Origin: Sinonovacula constricta
Taxonomy: Eukaryota > Mollusca > Bivalvia > Cardiida > Solecurtidae
NCBI GenBank assembly: GCA_007844125.1
Contig: CM017563.1
Coordinates: 28,918,814-28,982,813, forward strand
Direction of reading: 5' to 3'
Length of the DNA: 64,000 nucleotides
Under the pieces are notes generated by a model, which was not told the origin of the DNA, did not search any database, and saw only the letters and a list, made by a program, of their open reading frames with translations. The first letter of the stretch is position 1. Each line of letters opens with the position of its first letter. The translations under genes were made by a program, and so were the position numbers. Below are positions 47,801 through 62,500 of this stretch, in pieces.

Positions 47801-49920
47801 TATTTAAACAAACAAACAAAAAAAAACACAATTCTTCATGCTGCTGAAACATATGGCGAGCACATGTTAATCATGATAGAATACAGTCATTGATTTGTTT
47901 CATGGATTTAGCTTTGTGACTATTGCGCTGTAGTGCATGTAAATAAAAATTTGATTTTGTAAACTTTTCGGCAAAGGTTTTGGATTTATTCCACTAACAT
48001 TCATAATTTACTTTTCTCCTCGAGTGTAAGAACGCTTCTTCACATATTTGTGTACGGCTGTTACATAATCCTAGTCATTTGAGAACATTTTGATTCGTTA
48101 ATCTAGCCAATCTTCTCAATACATGACATATGAGATGCGCATTTGTTCGCTTTGATTTGATGGGCACTGGACTTACGTAACCCGTTCAGGCACATTTAAC
48201 TTACGTGTATCAGTCAATCAAATGCCGTCGTCTTGAAAATACCTCGCACAAAGATGCATTTAAAATAAGCACTTTGATTAATGATTCCGAATGAAATATT
48301 AGATAATTGGAGATCCGCGTAATTAAAGCGATATCTAGATATCTAATAAATCTTTTTGCACTCTTAAACGCCACGTTCAAGTGACATTACCTTCTGATTC
48401 CAAAATTTAACAATTAGATACAATATTGCAATTGTATATTTTAATGCACTTTTACAAAACCAAATTTGATTTTTTAATGACAGACTGTCTTACATGTACC
48501 GACGTTGTTCTTTTACATGTATATTGTCCATGTTTTCGTGCCATGTGTGTTGGCTAAGCACGCATTAAAATAATAAATAATAGATCTTTTTATTGCATCG
48601 TTGTTCTCTGGCATCAATTAAATGGATGTGTAAACAAATCACCCTCAGTGATTCTTAATTAGGGGTATATGAGTTTATGGATATAATTTTGCTGTTTGAC
48701 CTTCTTGTGATGTAAGTTACCATCAAATTGTAGGCATTTGTTTTTTACACGGATTGATTGCTTTATGTCGTTGGTTTTGATCGCGTTTGGGAAAAAATCG
48801 TCTTGAAGTAAATTCACCAAAGTATTACATCTAGAACTATAAGGACCGCATAAGTACATTTACGATGTACAAATTTTTGTGCCATATGTAGATATTTTAA
48901 TGTTTAGATTAAACAGGACAGCACTTGAAACGCCATCATAGCGAGTCTTGTATGCCTTTATACACACTGCAAGAAACAACCGGAGGTTACAAATATATGT
49001 GGTGATGACTGGTTGTTTATAAACACAAAAAATTCTGTGATTCAGTCCGCCGGGCAATGTACATGTATCAACAACAAAGTTGTCTGCAGCCTTACAGGCT
49101 CCCATCAATACAAAAACGTTGGCAATTCTTTTTAGATAATTTTAATTGACGCCGCTCTTGAGAGTGGTGCCTCTTATGGAGTGCGTAAACAAGAAATTGC
49201 AGCTGTTATGTTAGACTTTTTTTCTGAGAAAAGAACTGAGTATTCCTTTTTAAACATTGTAGCTTGCAGCAACAATGTGTAGCTTGTAAACAAGTAGGTG
49301 GCATTGGCAGGAATTCGCAACTGTTCGGCGAAGAATTGTTTAACGACAAAAACTGAATATACCGATGTTAACAATGCAGCTTGCAAACACAGATGTATCA
49401 GAGATCCAGAAAAATAAAGAAAGTAGCAGATAATGGGAAGTATCCCACCAAAGTTATTGTTTGTTACTGTCAAATGTTTAGGTAATTAATCGACAATGTA
49501 AGAGAGTGTTTAGTTTACAGGATAGTCATCTTCTTGTGTAATGCGCACTTTCTCTACGCTGCCTTGGATGTCTCACATCATAGCTCTTATTTGTACTTCT
49601 GTTGCATGTAACCTACATGTATTAGCAAGTAAAAGTCCCGATTGCGTACACAATTTTACGACAAATATTTGAACAACCAATATCTCATATTACGGCCACC
49701 ACGTCAAAGGTTTAGCAATATTTTTCACTGTTTTTGTTAGATTTTCATCATGATAAACAGGTGATTTTGTTTCATTTGGGTATCTGTCTAAATAAACAGT
49801 CAGTCGAAATCATGATATTCCGCGCGGAATGTTTTAACTATTACAATCAATTGCCGATATTTTAATTACAGAAACAAGCAGTGTTCCAGAGTGGACCTTT
49901 TAAGTGGGACTTGAAGGGTC
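44870..49920. other. No gene recognised
   Basis: Five kilobases of A+T-rich sequence. Frames up to 105 residues (for example 47378-47695 minus, 49174-49473 minus) lack any motif I know. No repeat shared with the rest of the window was noticed. Confidence 0.5.
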
Positions 49921-49926
49921 ATCACA

Positions 49927-50091
49927 ACACCCCCACCCCACTCCACCCCCTCCACCCTCCACTCCTCCCCCTCCCCTCCACTCCACCCCCTCCACCCTCC
50001 ACTCCTCCCTCTCCCCTCCACACCCCCCCTCTCCCCTCCACACCCTCCACACCCTCCACTCCTCCCTCTCCCCGCCACACCCTCGCTCCTT
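49927..50091 (+). repeat. C-rich low-complexity minisatellite
   Basis: Repeats of CTCCACCCTCCACTCCTCC-like words, with two near-identical sub-blocks around 49940-50015. The strand is almost purine-free apart from A. Pro/Ser/Thr-rich forward frames and Gly/Glu/Trp-rich reverse frames are artefacts of composition. Confidence 0.92.
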
Positions 50092-50099
50092 GTTTCCTT

Positions 50100-52205
50100 C
50101 TGACGAGTAACGGGAGCAATAAATCACCGTATCCCTTCAATTTACGATAAACCGTTGCGGAATTATTCAAGATTAGACCAATAAGATACATTGGATTCTG
50201 TGTCATTTTGACAGCATAAGGAAAATGAATGACCGTTTGTTACTTAGCTAGCTCAGATGTCTACATAGAGGATATTGTAAATCGGGATATGGCGTAAACA
50301 TACAACTCGTCTGTTTTTAATGTCCGGCCTAGAAATGGCATTAATTTGTCATTGGAATGTTTTTAGATATGTAAAATATATTCTGACATCAAACAGATTA
50401 ACCTGTCATTAAAACCTCATTTTTATCATTTTCTCAAATTAATCTTTATTGATTATCTAACGCTGAAAGCAACATAGTTTTAAAAGCATGGATAAGCAAG
50501 TCTGACAGACTTACAACAGCACTAATATTTAACAAATCTTGGTTTAACTAGGTAAATGAAGACGTTTTTGACTCATACGATGATTTGGATCCAACCCTTA
50601 ATGCTACATCACATATGATAAGAAAATTATTCAACCGTTTGTACACACGGTGCATCAAACAAATGCGTATACGGAGTAAATAAAACCATCCCTTTTATTG
50701 AACTTCTGTTAAAAAAATCAATGGTGTTATACTAATGTCAAACTGAAACAGTGCATTTAAAGCCATTCCAATATTCGGATGCATCATTTTTAACAAATTT
50801 CACGCAGTGATCTAATAAAACAGTATGGATTCTAATTCGTTTCTTGTTTGTTTTTTCTTATCATGCCAATCTGTCCCAGGAAGCCGGTTGTTCAATTATA
50901 CGATCGTGTATCGCAAAATGGGCCAACGACATAAACAATGGATCCCAGACAGGCGGGCAATATGCCGTGATAAAGTCTTTTTTTTTCGGTTACAGCAAGT
51001 TGAAAACATTCACCGACCACCGACTAATGTTAACTTTATTTCCCTAGTTTGATTTTGAAAACAAACATTGCAATATTTAATTCCCAATGTGAATTGGTAC
51101 ATTGTTATTTAAATAAAACTATGGGACAAACTACATTATGATGTAGATACACTTGCCCATTCATTTTTCATTTGCATGTAGACGGGTTACAAAATGTGTA
51201 CTCGGACCTTAGTTCTGGAATAAATGTAAGTTTTTGCTGTAAATTATTTCCAAGTCCTGGCACGTTTGTTGGACATAGAATCAAAATTAAAAAAAAAAAA
51301 AAAACGTTTAATAGGACAAAGCGCCTTTTAATAAAATAATGTATCACTTCGTCGTGCAATCTGAGTTTTGATGGTCAGCGAATCTGGCATTTATTAACTT
51401 TATGTACGAAACAGTCATTCAGTGTAACAGCATTGTGACGAAAACGACTCGCAACCTTTCTGACGTCTTCTAGCTGATGGAGTTATTGTGTTTGGCTTGA
51501 ATTTTATTTAAATGTCTCGCTTTAAATGTCTGCATAACGTTGCACTTTAAAAGTGATATACATGTATATGGACAGAAATTAAAACTTGCGAACTACTTAT
51601 TTATTTGTTTACATTCAAATTGAAGGTTAAATCTTATATAAGTCATGTGACTGCTGGCATACGTTATGTATTTAGCGCGCAGGACAAAGGTGTTTTAATC
51701 ACGTCTATGCATTGCTAGTTTATTATCGTTTTGTCGTTTTGAAGATAACAACATTTCTCAACCGATAGCTATTTCCCTTGACTATTTACTCACTATCTGC
51801 GTAGAACTAGTACACCCAATAGTTAAAACTTCTATCAAAGCCCTTATAGAGGCGCAATTTTACTTTTTGTTCTATTCGATTTTTGATGATTGCAGATATT
51901 GTTCTTATGATTAATACATACATTTAAAATAAGAAGGAGGAGTACATGTCTGAGAGCATGGTAGAAGAAGGAATCGTCACTGGTGTCAATATGGTGAATG
52001 AGCCATCGAGATAAACACGATTTACATTAAGTTGTCAATCAAAAACGCTTCCATATGCATATACATGTAAACATGTTTTATCTTTCACTCCTCTGTGAGA
52101 AATGTAATTGGCATAATATTTAACCTTTCGCTCAAACGAAACGTTGGCAATATTTGTAATTACGGTAATTACGTTACTACTTATTATTATATTATAATAA
52201 TGCCA
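50100..52205. other. No gene recognised
   Basis: A+T-rich sequence with no supported feature. Frames near 50825-51052 are short and unremarkable. Confidence 0.5.
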
Positions 52206-52211
52206 TAATTT

Positions 52212-52385
52212 AGCTAAAAAAATACGTCACCACTTTGACATTTCTTTGTTTAAAGGATCGGTTTCTTTGCATTTAGGAAACCTCTCAGGAAATGCGAGGT
52301 TTAAGCTCTGTTAAACCGGTTGAGACTCCCCATTCGGCCCTACTGCCGACAGACCGTTTCAGCGGTTTGCTCTATTTTGTATAAC
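52212..52385 (-). repeat. Dispersed repeat family X, copy 5 (degraded)
   Basis: On the minus strand AGAGCAAACCGC, GGTCTGTCGGCAGTAGGGCC, then TTAACAGAGCTTAAACCTCG and CATTTCCTGAGAGG follow the family order. The stem is mutated. Confidence 0.65.
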
Positions 52386-52819
52386 ACCTCGTCACATTTT
52401 CCTGACCTGTGATGACCTTTTTCCTGTGGGATTTTCAATTTTTACATTTGTTTAATAATTACAGGACTTTGTTATATTTTCTTATTTTCCATTTCCATTA
52501 CATTTTCTTATCTGATTAAAAACGCAGATAGGGTTTATATGCGAATCACAATTAAATAAGAACATTGGTTTAATTTGTTTAACAACGTGTCAGTAGTTAC
52601 TGCTTCGAACTATAACATTTATAAGAATGCATACTGAACTCAAATACTTGGAATTAGAAATTTCGAACACTTTTAGTTTATACGTTTATATGAACCTTAT
52701 CAACATTTTACTTTTGAATGATCTACAAAATGTATTATCACTGGTCATGTATTTGCTTTAGCGCTGTGTGTATTTTATGCCAGAATCAATCATGTCTTTG
52801 ACAGTTTACTCGTTTACTC

Positions 52820-53030
52820 GTGGTCTAGTAGTAGTCAAGACGTTGGGCTCAGGATCGGAGGAACACGAGTGTGAACCACGACACCGACCACGTTTGTCCT
52901 TGTGCAAAGATTATTTACCGCTTGTTTTCCCAGGCACTTAGTAACTTAGTGAATGTTCACCAGAGGGTGTGGGCTGTCGAGAATATCGGGTGATATTCTT
53001 AATAGTCCTAATCGACTTTAAATAAATAGG
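52820..53030 (+). mobile_element. Degenerate SINE, family C-like
   Basis: CGTGGTCTAGTAGTAGTC resembles an A box, and GAGTGTGAACCACG about 45 bases later a worn B box. The following TTATTTACCGC recalls the tail after the head at 26100-26165. Confidence 0.4.
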
Positions 53031-53039
53031 TTTAAATGT

Positions 53040-56000
53040 CACAATTTATTGATTCAATCTTTACTCCAGAAGAGTAAATTATTTAGGCGAGTTGAATAAT
53101 TTTTCCGCAGAACTTTGGCTCAATAATATATTGGCAACCGAACAATTATTAAGAAATATGTATATGCACATGACAATATTTATAGATACAATGGCATACA
53201 ATTGGTCAAAGTAAAAACAAAAGCAAAATAATGCCTCCTTTTTTATATCTATTCATTCAAGCCGTTTTCCTCAAAGATATTGATAAAAGAAACTCTATAT
53301 ACATGTACTTAGGTCAGCAACTGTTAATTATGAATGATACTACTTAAGAATTATTAAGTAACCATCATTCATCAACAAGACAAAAACTATTTTTAACAGG
53401 CCTGATATAAAAAAGACATTGTATGCAAATAACATTTCGTACTTCCGGCAATTATGAATTGCACGAAGTTTTACATTTTAGCAATATTTTAACAAGTGAT
53501 TTGACATCGAACGTTGCATCTTTCACTAATAATAAATTTCTTGACAAATGCTCGTATTTCTACATTTCGCTATTTGATAGCTATGAATATGTTATGTTTA
53601 TTTTCACGAATTATTATACACTAAGACTTTCTGACAACGATGGACGCATTTGCACAATAAAATGAATAGATAAAATTATGACTTCAGTTTTCATGTGGAC
53701 TGCATCATAAAATAATAAAACATTATGTACTTTTCACAGTGTAGAAAACTTTCATTTTAAGATCATCTTGAGTATTAATTAAAGTTAAATGTTCTTCATT
53801 ACTTTTTCATTTAATGCATACAGTCTTGCTAAGTCTTTAATTTTTTAGAGTTTCACTTGAAAAAAAGTGGTTGTAAATTTAACTAACACTCAAATGGAAC
53901 AGGTGTTGCACCAATGAATTAAAAAAAAATCTTTGGTACATTTACGCTCGTCTAATGCTGAATATGCAGGTATATAACATCGAACATAATGGCGGTACGC
54001 TAACTCCAGACGTTGTAGACATAACTAAAGGCTGCAGCTTTAATATACAATTAACAGGTTGCCTTGAGAAACTTGAAGACGTTATGTCTTAAAACTATTT
54101 ACCGGAAATGCGTGTCAGCAAATATATTTAATGTGACATTGACGTGTTCCAAAAAGACAGGGAATCTGTGCGTTAATGTACATTCCTTTGAAAATAGCTT
54201 TCTTTATAAAGTCAATTTATAATAGAAGCTTTAATGCAGAACAGCTTAGAGTTCTTTAGTTTCTTGAATGTCTTGTTTAATTTTGCTTCATACAGTCGAC
54301 AATTAAATGCTTGTACGTATTTTTATTGGAATGTTTTAGCAATGAGATTGCGTAAATCTGAAGTAAATGTGAAGTGTAAATTGCATTAAAACCGCGTTTT
54401 TTAGAGATTGCTAGTATGGGTTCGATGTTGCATAACAATCCTTTGTATGTTGCACGTGTCTGTCATGGTTTTAAAGCGGACTACAGTTTAGTTTTACTTT
54501 TAATCAAAATGGCCATCAACTTTTATTCACATAGGACGTTTTAAATTGTGAAAATAAGAATGGTTACTTTGTGTTGTTGTTTTTTTATAATGATGTTATA
54601 TACGTATTCATTGATAGTAAAACAATTAATAAGATTTTGTTTTAATAAAACGTAAGCCGATACATATATCAAATCAGGTACTTGGTTGATTCAAGTTTCA
54701 TGTAAGCTTGGTTCGATTGCAGAACCATCACCGCGGGAATTATTGATTTGCCTCGCTCTGAAATGTTACATTCTTCCACTACTGAAGTAACTGCATAAAG
54801 TCAGTTAAGCTGACCACTAAACGCAGGATTCAAGCAGATCTGTACCGGAATTTAATTTATCAACACGCCGGACTTTTATCATTTAAATGTATGTTGTTTT
54901 GTATGCAATGATACCAATAAAAGTGTTTACAGAATGCACTTTTATAATGTACTACAGTTTACGCTTTTCTTTGCAAAAGCTGATCTACCTGTTTACAATT
55001 TGATTCGCTTGAAATATAAATATTCGCAAAATATAAATTGTTTAAATACAAACTTGTAATTTTTTTGTAATTTCAAGCACCTGAAGACCCATCTCTTCTG
55101 CGGAGGGAAAATGCTGGTGATTTTACTTTTAAACTAACGTGCTTTTTGATTCCGGACATTATCCAAATAAATGATCTAGTGAGAAATTTTGCCAAATATC
55201 CTTCCTCTGGGCCGCACAAAACATCTCAAAAGGGAAACACATAATATTGTTCTATTGTTTTAACACCAAATTTATTAACTTTCATAAATCAAATTCTAAA
55301 ACGACCGGAAACAGAAATGGTTTATTTTTAATTAAAACTGGTGGTGCTGTTTAATTTAGTCATCCTATTAACAGATGATAAGTGCAAGTCTGACAATTAA
55401 TGCGGGTCCAGTTTTTAAGTACAATTAACATCAGAACATAAACCCCCGTTCTGCATAATTTCGGTATCTTAGAAGATATTATTGTACAGGTGCCCTATCC
55501 ACAGAATCTTTAAATGGCCTGCCGTTAAAGTATTACCAGAACATTTACTTGATTTTTGTAAATTCCAAACCGAATGTTTCTTTTATGACATACACTACAA
55601 ACTGCCTCACTGACTAGGCTTCGTATGTTATACATAGGGGTCAATTGCAACGTTTTGGCGGTTGTCTATGCAATACACCCTTTGTTTCTAATTATTTGAT
55701 GCCGATTTTATTGTTTCACGAGAATAAATAGATGATCTAAAGTAAAAGTTACATGTGATGAAACTTTGACATGCACATAAGTAGCTGGGATTTTTTACTT
55801 TTGCACTATTAGGTTATAATATAGTCTGACTTACGAAATGTTATGCGCAATCTAAAGAGGCGTTTTCATTTTTTATAACGACTTTCCATCTGTAGATTAT
55901 TATATCGCGAAAATGGCTTTAATTTTACATAAAAATACACACAAAACAAGGACTTGAGATCTGTTGTTCATGATTTTATGACAAAAGTATATAGATAAAG

Positions 56001-57044
56001 ATTTGTTATGCTAACATATGCTAACATTGTACAAAAAGGCGTCCTTATATACAACCATTAATATTCAACCGGCGTTAAGGAAGTTTTGTTTTTGTAATGT
56101 AAGAAGGGATTAAATAAAACAAATAATATTACCTGAAAATCATTTATCACAAAACTGACGTCGGTTTGCATCCAAAATTGCATTATTTTGATAAACATAC
56201 AATATATATATGCCAGAAAAGATTATTTTGAAGTAGGTATTAAAGACTGTGAGTTAAAATTATATTATATTATTATTATAATAGATATTTAACACTTGTA
56301 CCCATTTGTTCTGATATCTAAATTATTCTCATAGTAATGGACTAAATTATATCTCATTATTCAAATGCACTCATTTTTTTTTAAATATTTTCAAACTGTA
56401 TTGTTTGAAAAACATTTTATTACTGAAAAATCAGAGGGTTTCAAGACAACTTCAGGTCTGCAATTAATGTTAATATCGGTGCCGACGTTTTGCTAGCTGT
56501 ATTATTTAGTTTATCAATCGTAATTAAGACTGGTGCAAATAATGAATTTGACATTGAACTAAGCATTGCAATTATCAGCACTGCGTTGCAATTTCAAGCG
56601 GCATATAAACATTCAGCCATTCTCTTTTGTAAATTGTCTTTACTTTATACTTTGCGAAACGATCCCTATCACTACTGACGAATATTTAAACAAATACGAC
56701 TTTTAAATGAATTGAAGACTTTGGGAAAATAATCAAATGCGAACATCTCGTCTACAAAAACATTATAAGGAATTTTGGGAAGACGTTCTATGTTGATAGA
56801 TATGGAACACAATAAACAATCCAGAACAAGGGGTCGAACAGCTAAGTTCCATTATTAAACATACCATGACAATCCGATAAAAGGGCTGTTTTAAGTATCG
56901 AAAATAATAGAGAAAACAGAAATCACGATAAAATATCTAAAATGTAAGAAATAGATAGTTGAAACAAGTACAGGTATAAACTTGTAATGTATTGGTCATA
57001 CATATGAACATAACAATATAACAATATATCATACATACATATAA

Positions 57045-57045
<1 letters not shown>
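53040..57045. other. No gene recognised
   Basis: Four kilobases of A+T-rich sequence with only short open frames and no shared repeat noticed. Confidence 0.5.

Positions 57046-57050
<5 letters not shown>

Positions 57051-57135
<85 letters not shown>
57051..57135. repeat. TA microsatellite
   Basis: About 40 TA units; the Tyr/Ile frames over it are spurious. Confidence 0.97.
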
Positions 57136-57140
<5 letters not shown>

Positions 57141-57954
57141 TTGTAAAGACTATATGCCTCATTACAGTCTAAAATTTCTAATCTTTAAAGTGTTTGTTTT
57201 CGTCTTATCAACAAAAAAAATAACAATTGTGACTGCTCAAAATCCATGTCTCCATTTTGTCTGTTTGATTTATTTCCATTCATTTATATCAGCTTTTCCA
57301 TAAATTATAAGTCATAAAATGAAAGTGTTTTTGTTAAGTCGCATTATTATTTTTGGGGAAACACTTTTCATTTTGTAAATGTTACATGTTTTATTTGTAC
57401 CATGTAGACATACGCCTTGTATCCCACATGCTCTCGAAGCGTATAAAGTAAAATGTGTTGGCTTCTAAATACGTGATGCCAAAAACTCCAAGCGGTCTGT
57501 TAATATTTTAGACGTTTAGTTGTTTCACGCTGCCTTTCAATACATTGTTTCTGTTATCATTTTACAAAATATTGTTCCTCTTCTAGAACATAAGTTTTAT
57601 GTTATACAACCGGCAATAGCAGTAAGATATCATTTTTTAAGATGTACTCGAATGTTTTCCATTAATGATTGATGTATTATTCCAAGTTGCTAATCTGTAT
57701 TGTCTAGACATCTTGTGGCTGCAGCTGTTGTTTTGATAACTGGTGTCTCAAAGTTAAAGCAACATAATGTTTGATTGCCTTGTTCTTCTTTCGCTCGAAA
57801 AAATAAGGTAAACCATTGTATTGTTTATTGGGTTTTTCTTTCCATCAACAGTAGTTCAGTTATCTAGAGATGATATCCATTTGAAGTAGATACAGTGTTG
57901 CATTCATTGTGTATAGCATGCCGTAAACACCTGGCATTATACCACACACAGTCG

Positions 57955-58090
57955 TATTATCCTGACACCAGGCCAGCCAGTCGTGGAACTACCTTTATAT
58001 TTGCTTGAGCATTAGCAAGGGAACTTTAACACTACCGTTTTAACGACTTTGGTGTGTCGCGACCTGGGATGGAACCCGTATCTTTGTATT
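57955..58090 (-). mobile_element. Possible SINE fragment (family D)
   Basis: On the minus strand GGGTTCCATCCCAGGTCGCG resembles a B box. It is followed by ACACCAAAGTCGTTAAAACG and GTAGTGTTAAAGTTCCC, a kind of post-tRNA body I associate with molluscan SINEs. The A box is not clear and there is no second copy in the window. Confidence 0.4.
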
Positions 58091-58153
58091 GTGTGTTTAA
58101 GTATAAATACGATGTTTTATTTCTGCTGTTTGTTGTTGTTTTTTTTCTTTTGA

Positions 58154-58176
58154 GGGAGGAGGGGAAAGGGGGCGGG
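58154..58176 (+). other. Isolated G-quadruplex motif
   Basis: Four runs of three or more G with loops of 4, 3 and 1 bases, alone in A+T-rich DNA, just 3' of the SINE fragment. Confidence 0.7.
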
Positions 58177-58179
58177 CTT

Positions 58180-59195
58180 AAAACATGAAAGAAACGATAA
58201 TCATTCTCGTATAGAAATTTTTAATAATATTTACTAAATTATCCTTAGTTATTTCAAATTGGCTAAATTCATGGTCTTCCTGAGTTGTTAAAAAAGAAAC
58301 GTAACAAACACTAAACAGTTTTCTTGTATTCTTAAATCAGTTTCGAATTATGCACCTGATAAATCAGCATGAAAGTTATCAAATGCAACAAATTCGTGTT
58401 CTGTCGTAACAAAAGAGCCTTGCCTTTGAAAGAATTCAAGTTGCATGTATACTGAAGTACACAAATGGCAATAAAGAAAACCGTTTAATTTTTTTTCCAG
58501 GTTGGTTTGTCATTTATATGGCGAAGTTTGCTGTATATGTCTATTTATTCTAGTGGTTGACACATTTTGCTTTGTTCTTGTTAAACTGCAGTGCTGAATG
58601 TATATTGAGGCCACTTTGTCAGCTGACCAAACACAGAAATAGTATCATTCATCGTGGTTTCAGGCATGATAAAATTAACTAACGTTCAGAAAAGATTTTT
58701 AGTGTAAATTAATGTTTTGAAGTATATTAAATATAATAACTTAATTCACCTTATTTTTCGTCAACACCCTAATGATGGGTTAATATTGCAATGCCTTCAT
58801 CATGTTTGATTACTCCAAGTTAATTTTAACATATGATGAAAATACAAATATTTTAGGTGATTTTTATATCATCGGAAATAAGTATGTTTACTCAATGTCA
58901 GCAGACATGTACAGAAATTACTTTTTAAAAACATAAATCTTTATAGTGAACGTGTTACAGGATAAGATTTTTTTTACCAAATATCGGTAATGGGTTGATA
59001 ACGTTATCAATTACATCTTACGCGCACACGTTTTAGCTAAAGAGGATGATCAATTATTGTGGTCTATCATAAGTTACAGTGAAAAATCAATACTCAGAAT
59101 TCAAGTTATCTGCCAATCGAAATCTTTTGTCTTATTAATTAACTGTGTGGTGGTAAAAATCTTAAGCTAATTGAAGCAGTTTCATGAATGTAATA
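58180..59195. other. No gene recognised
   Basis: A+T-rich sequence with no supported feature. Confidence 0.5.
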
Positions 59196-59200
59196 AATGG

Positions 59201-59540
<340 letters not shown>

Positions 59541-59544
59541 ATGG

Positions 59545-62500
59545 GTGTTTGGTGTTTTTGTTGTTGTTTTTGTTGATGTGTTGTTTTTCAAAGAAAGCAA
59601 GTAGGCATATGTGTAGAAGGAGACAAAACTTTATTCAAAACAGGCTTGATAACCTAGTTGTAAAAGCAATGAAAATAATGTGGCATTTATGAGTATGATG
59701 TCAATCTTTATTTGTTTTAATCATCTCTCCTGCCAACTCGATTTTATGTCTATTTTTACTGTGCACTCGTATGCCATACATTTTCTACCCTCAATTATTT
59801 AAATTACATTAGAATTAGATTTATTTATGTAAATTTTATTTGAATATTATTTAGTTTGTGACACAAAGAATATCAAGCGCTTCATAAATCTCCTTATAAA
59901 TTAGTGAATAACTATTTATTTAGGATATAACTTACCTTAACGTTTCAATTTTGAATAAATCATGTTTTATGAAGAAACTTAAAGAAAATCCTCCGAAAGT
60001 TTATTGACTTTTTGCTGAACTATTAGCATCGAAGAAGTTTTGGCAAATAAAAGAGCTGTTTTTATTTGATATTGAAGATAAAATATTGACACAAAACAAA
60101 ACATTTTCAAATAATAAAGTGTAATCTCAAACAATGATATCAATTTAAAGTGACATAGTCGGTCGAAATTTACATTTCCAATGAGAAAGGTGACAGAATC
60201 AAAGGTACGTGTATCGTAGTACTTTTCAACTATCTTTTAAACGTTCATCGTTGAACATCCTCAAACATGCGGAAAATGTGAAAGTTTCGGCTTGACAGGA
60301 AAACACTGATTGGTTCCATAGAAGCGCAAAAATTTAAATACATATAAAATGCGGACTTAATAACACTATGAGTCATGAACCTACATATCGCTTTAAAACT
60401 GAACCTGTTTGTTTTCTTTCGGTATGGCCTTATACGTATTCTAAACACTGTCAAGAAAAGGTGAAAAGGAAAGAACCAATAAAATAACTGACCTATTTTA
60501 ACAAAATTATTATCTTTTCTAAAGACAAGGCTTGAATGGTTTGTGTATCTATATATTTCCCATTCAATGCGTAATGACTCTATGTAATGTAATGTATGCA
60601 ATGTACTCTCCAAAGACTCTTATGCGGCCGTCTTTGTGTGGACCTTAGAGAGGGTTATACTTGGTATTGACCAGGCAGAACTTACAATGGGTATCTAGAC
60701 AATATGTTGTTTAAATTAAAGTAATGTTGCCTGTAGGAAAAGAGATTTGCTTTACTTGATGGGTTAGACAACTTACGGTTAAAAAAAACATTACGTGGCC
60801 TAGCCCAAACCTAGGCGAAACTAAAAATTTAACACGATTTTATTTTATTCACAAGCAACCTGCTGAATGCGAAAAACATATTAACACTTCATTTCAGTCA
60901 TGAACAAAATATCTCAATTATCAAGCTCTGTGCACGTAATGTGCTTTTAAATGTTTCTTATATCTTAAAAAAGTTTTAAGCCAAAAAAAATCACTAACCG
61001 GCCTCAATTGTAACTTGTTAGCTCTTTCATTGTTCTTACCTTCTTACAGTGTCAGTAGTTTTCAATTTTAACATATACCTAAACATAAAGTAATAAAGCC
61101 GTTGGCCTTGTTTCATGTGTTACTCTAACTGGGGACATGCTATGTTGCAACTCGCTCTGCTAGAGCGCAGTATTTGGTATTTTAGGATGAGCTTACAACG
61201 CATATGCTCCATTACAGTACTACCACTCGTTGTCTCTAGCTGGGCCACTATTTCTTTACACTATGGTCTTAGATTTGTCTGTATTCAAACGCAGTCATGT
61301 TTCAGTTTTTCAACATGTAACAACCAACTTTTCCATAAGTTCATACACTTTAGTAAGGGTTCACCGGGGATAGTTTGCGTTGCGTTTATGGCTTGGACAT
61401 TAGCTTCCTTTATTTTTTTCCCAGAATCGTTTAGGGCTGTATCGACATTAAATTAAATAGCTTTGCTGCGCCTTCTCAACGCCTTGTCGTTTTGTTTTAC
61501 ATGCACTTTTAATGTATTATAGTTTTGAATGTGCACTTCATAAAATCGTAATTTACGGTTGTATTTGTTATCTTGTATTTGCGTAGGGTCTATTTGTTGT
61601 TGTTTTTGTGTTCAAATTTTAGATGAGTGCAACATTCTTTTGGATGTGGGAATAGGTATTTCCTTTCAATTGGCAACGTTACCTTTCCATTCCCTCTCTC
61701 GAGTTCCAGTAGAGTTGAATGAACCCATATAGTTTTGTGACGCATGTACAGATCGTGACTCTCGGACATAAACGACGTGAATATGTTGACGGACCGCTTT
61801 GTGGATGCCTGCTTTATATGGGCTTTCCGTCGATACTGGAAAATTGTTTTTAAATTTGATTTTGTTTCTTGTGTTATTTATTTCTAAACCATTTATTCTT
61901 AGTTATCATGACACATGGAATTTATTCGAAAATACCTTTTTTATCGAATTTAAAGTATGTATTGACATTTTCGCTGGTGTGTATATAATCAGCATATGAT
62001 ACTTTAGTTAATAGCAACACATCTTTAAAAAGCAATACTTTGATTAAATATAAACTTGCACATAAATGGCTCATTGAAACTTAATATAAGTGGTAGACAA
62101 GACCTAACAATTTATAATGTTTAATGACATAAAACATGAATATTTATTAAAATAGTATGGCGACTGGATGTAATCGTTCCTGGAAAAGTCCTATCAATGG
62201 CGCCATGTTGTACTATAAACAACTAAAGTGCGGCGCTTAAATGCATTGAAATTTCGGTTGATTGTTATCAGATTTAACTTCTTATTTAGTTCTTATTTAG
62301 TTTAGAATGTAGCTAAATTCTCGTCTTTCACTTGAAATTGGTAAGTACATGTACTACATGAATACGGATATGTTTGAGTTGTTAAAATTGCATTTTATGA
62401 CTGTATACACTGCACACGTCTAGGGAAAAATTCTGTTCTGTTCTACTTTTTGTGCCTCTTCCCTCGCATCCGAAGACAATTCGTAACTGCTAGATCTTGT

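Noticed and set aside
49866..50206. Pro-rich and Gly-rich frames on opposite strands
   Set aside because: Composition artefact of a C-rich low-complexity tract.
61115..61456. 113-residue host gene
   Set aside because: No recognisable domain, splice context or supporting repeat pattern; length is not remarkable for one frame in a window this size.
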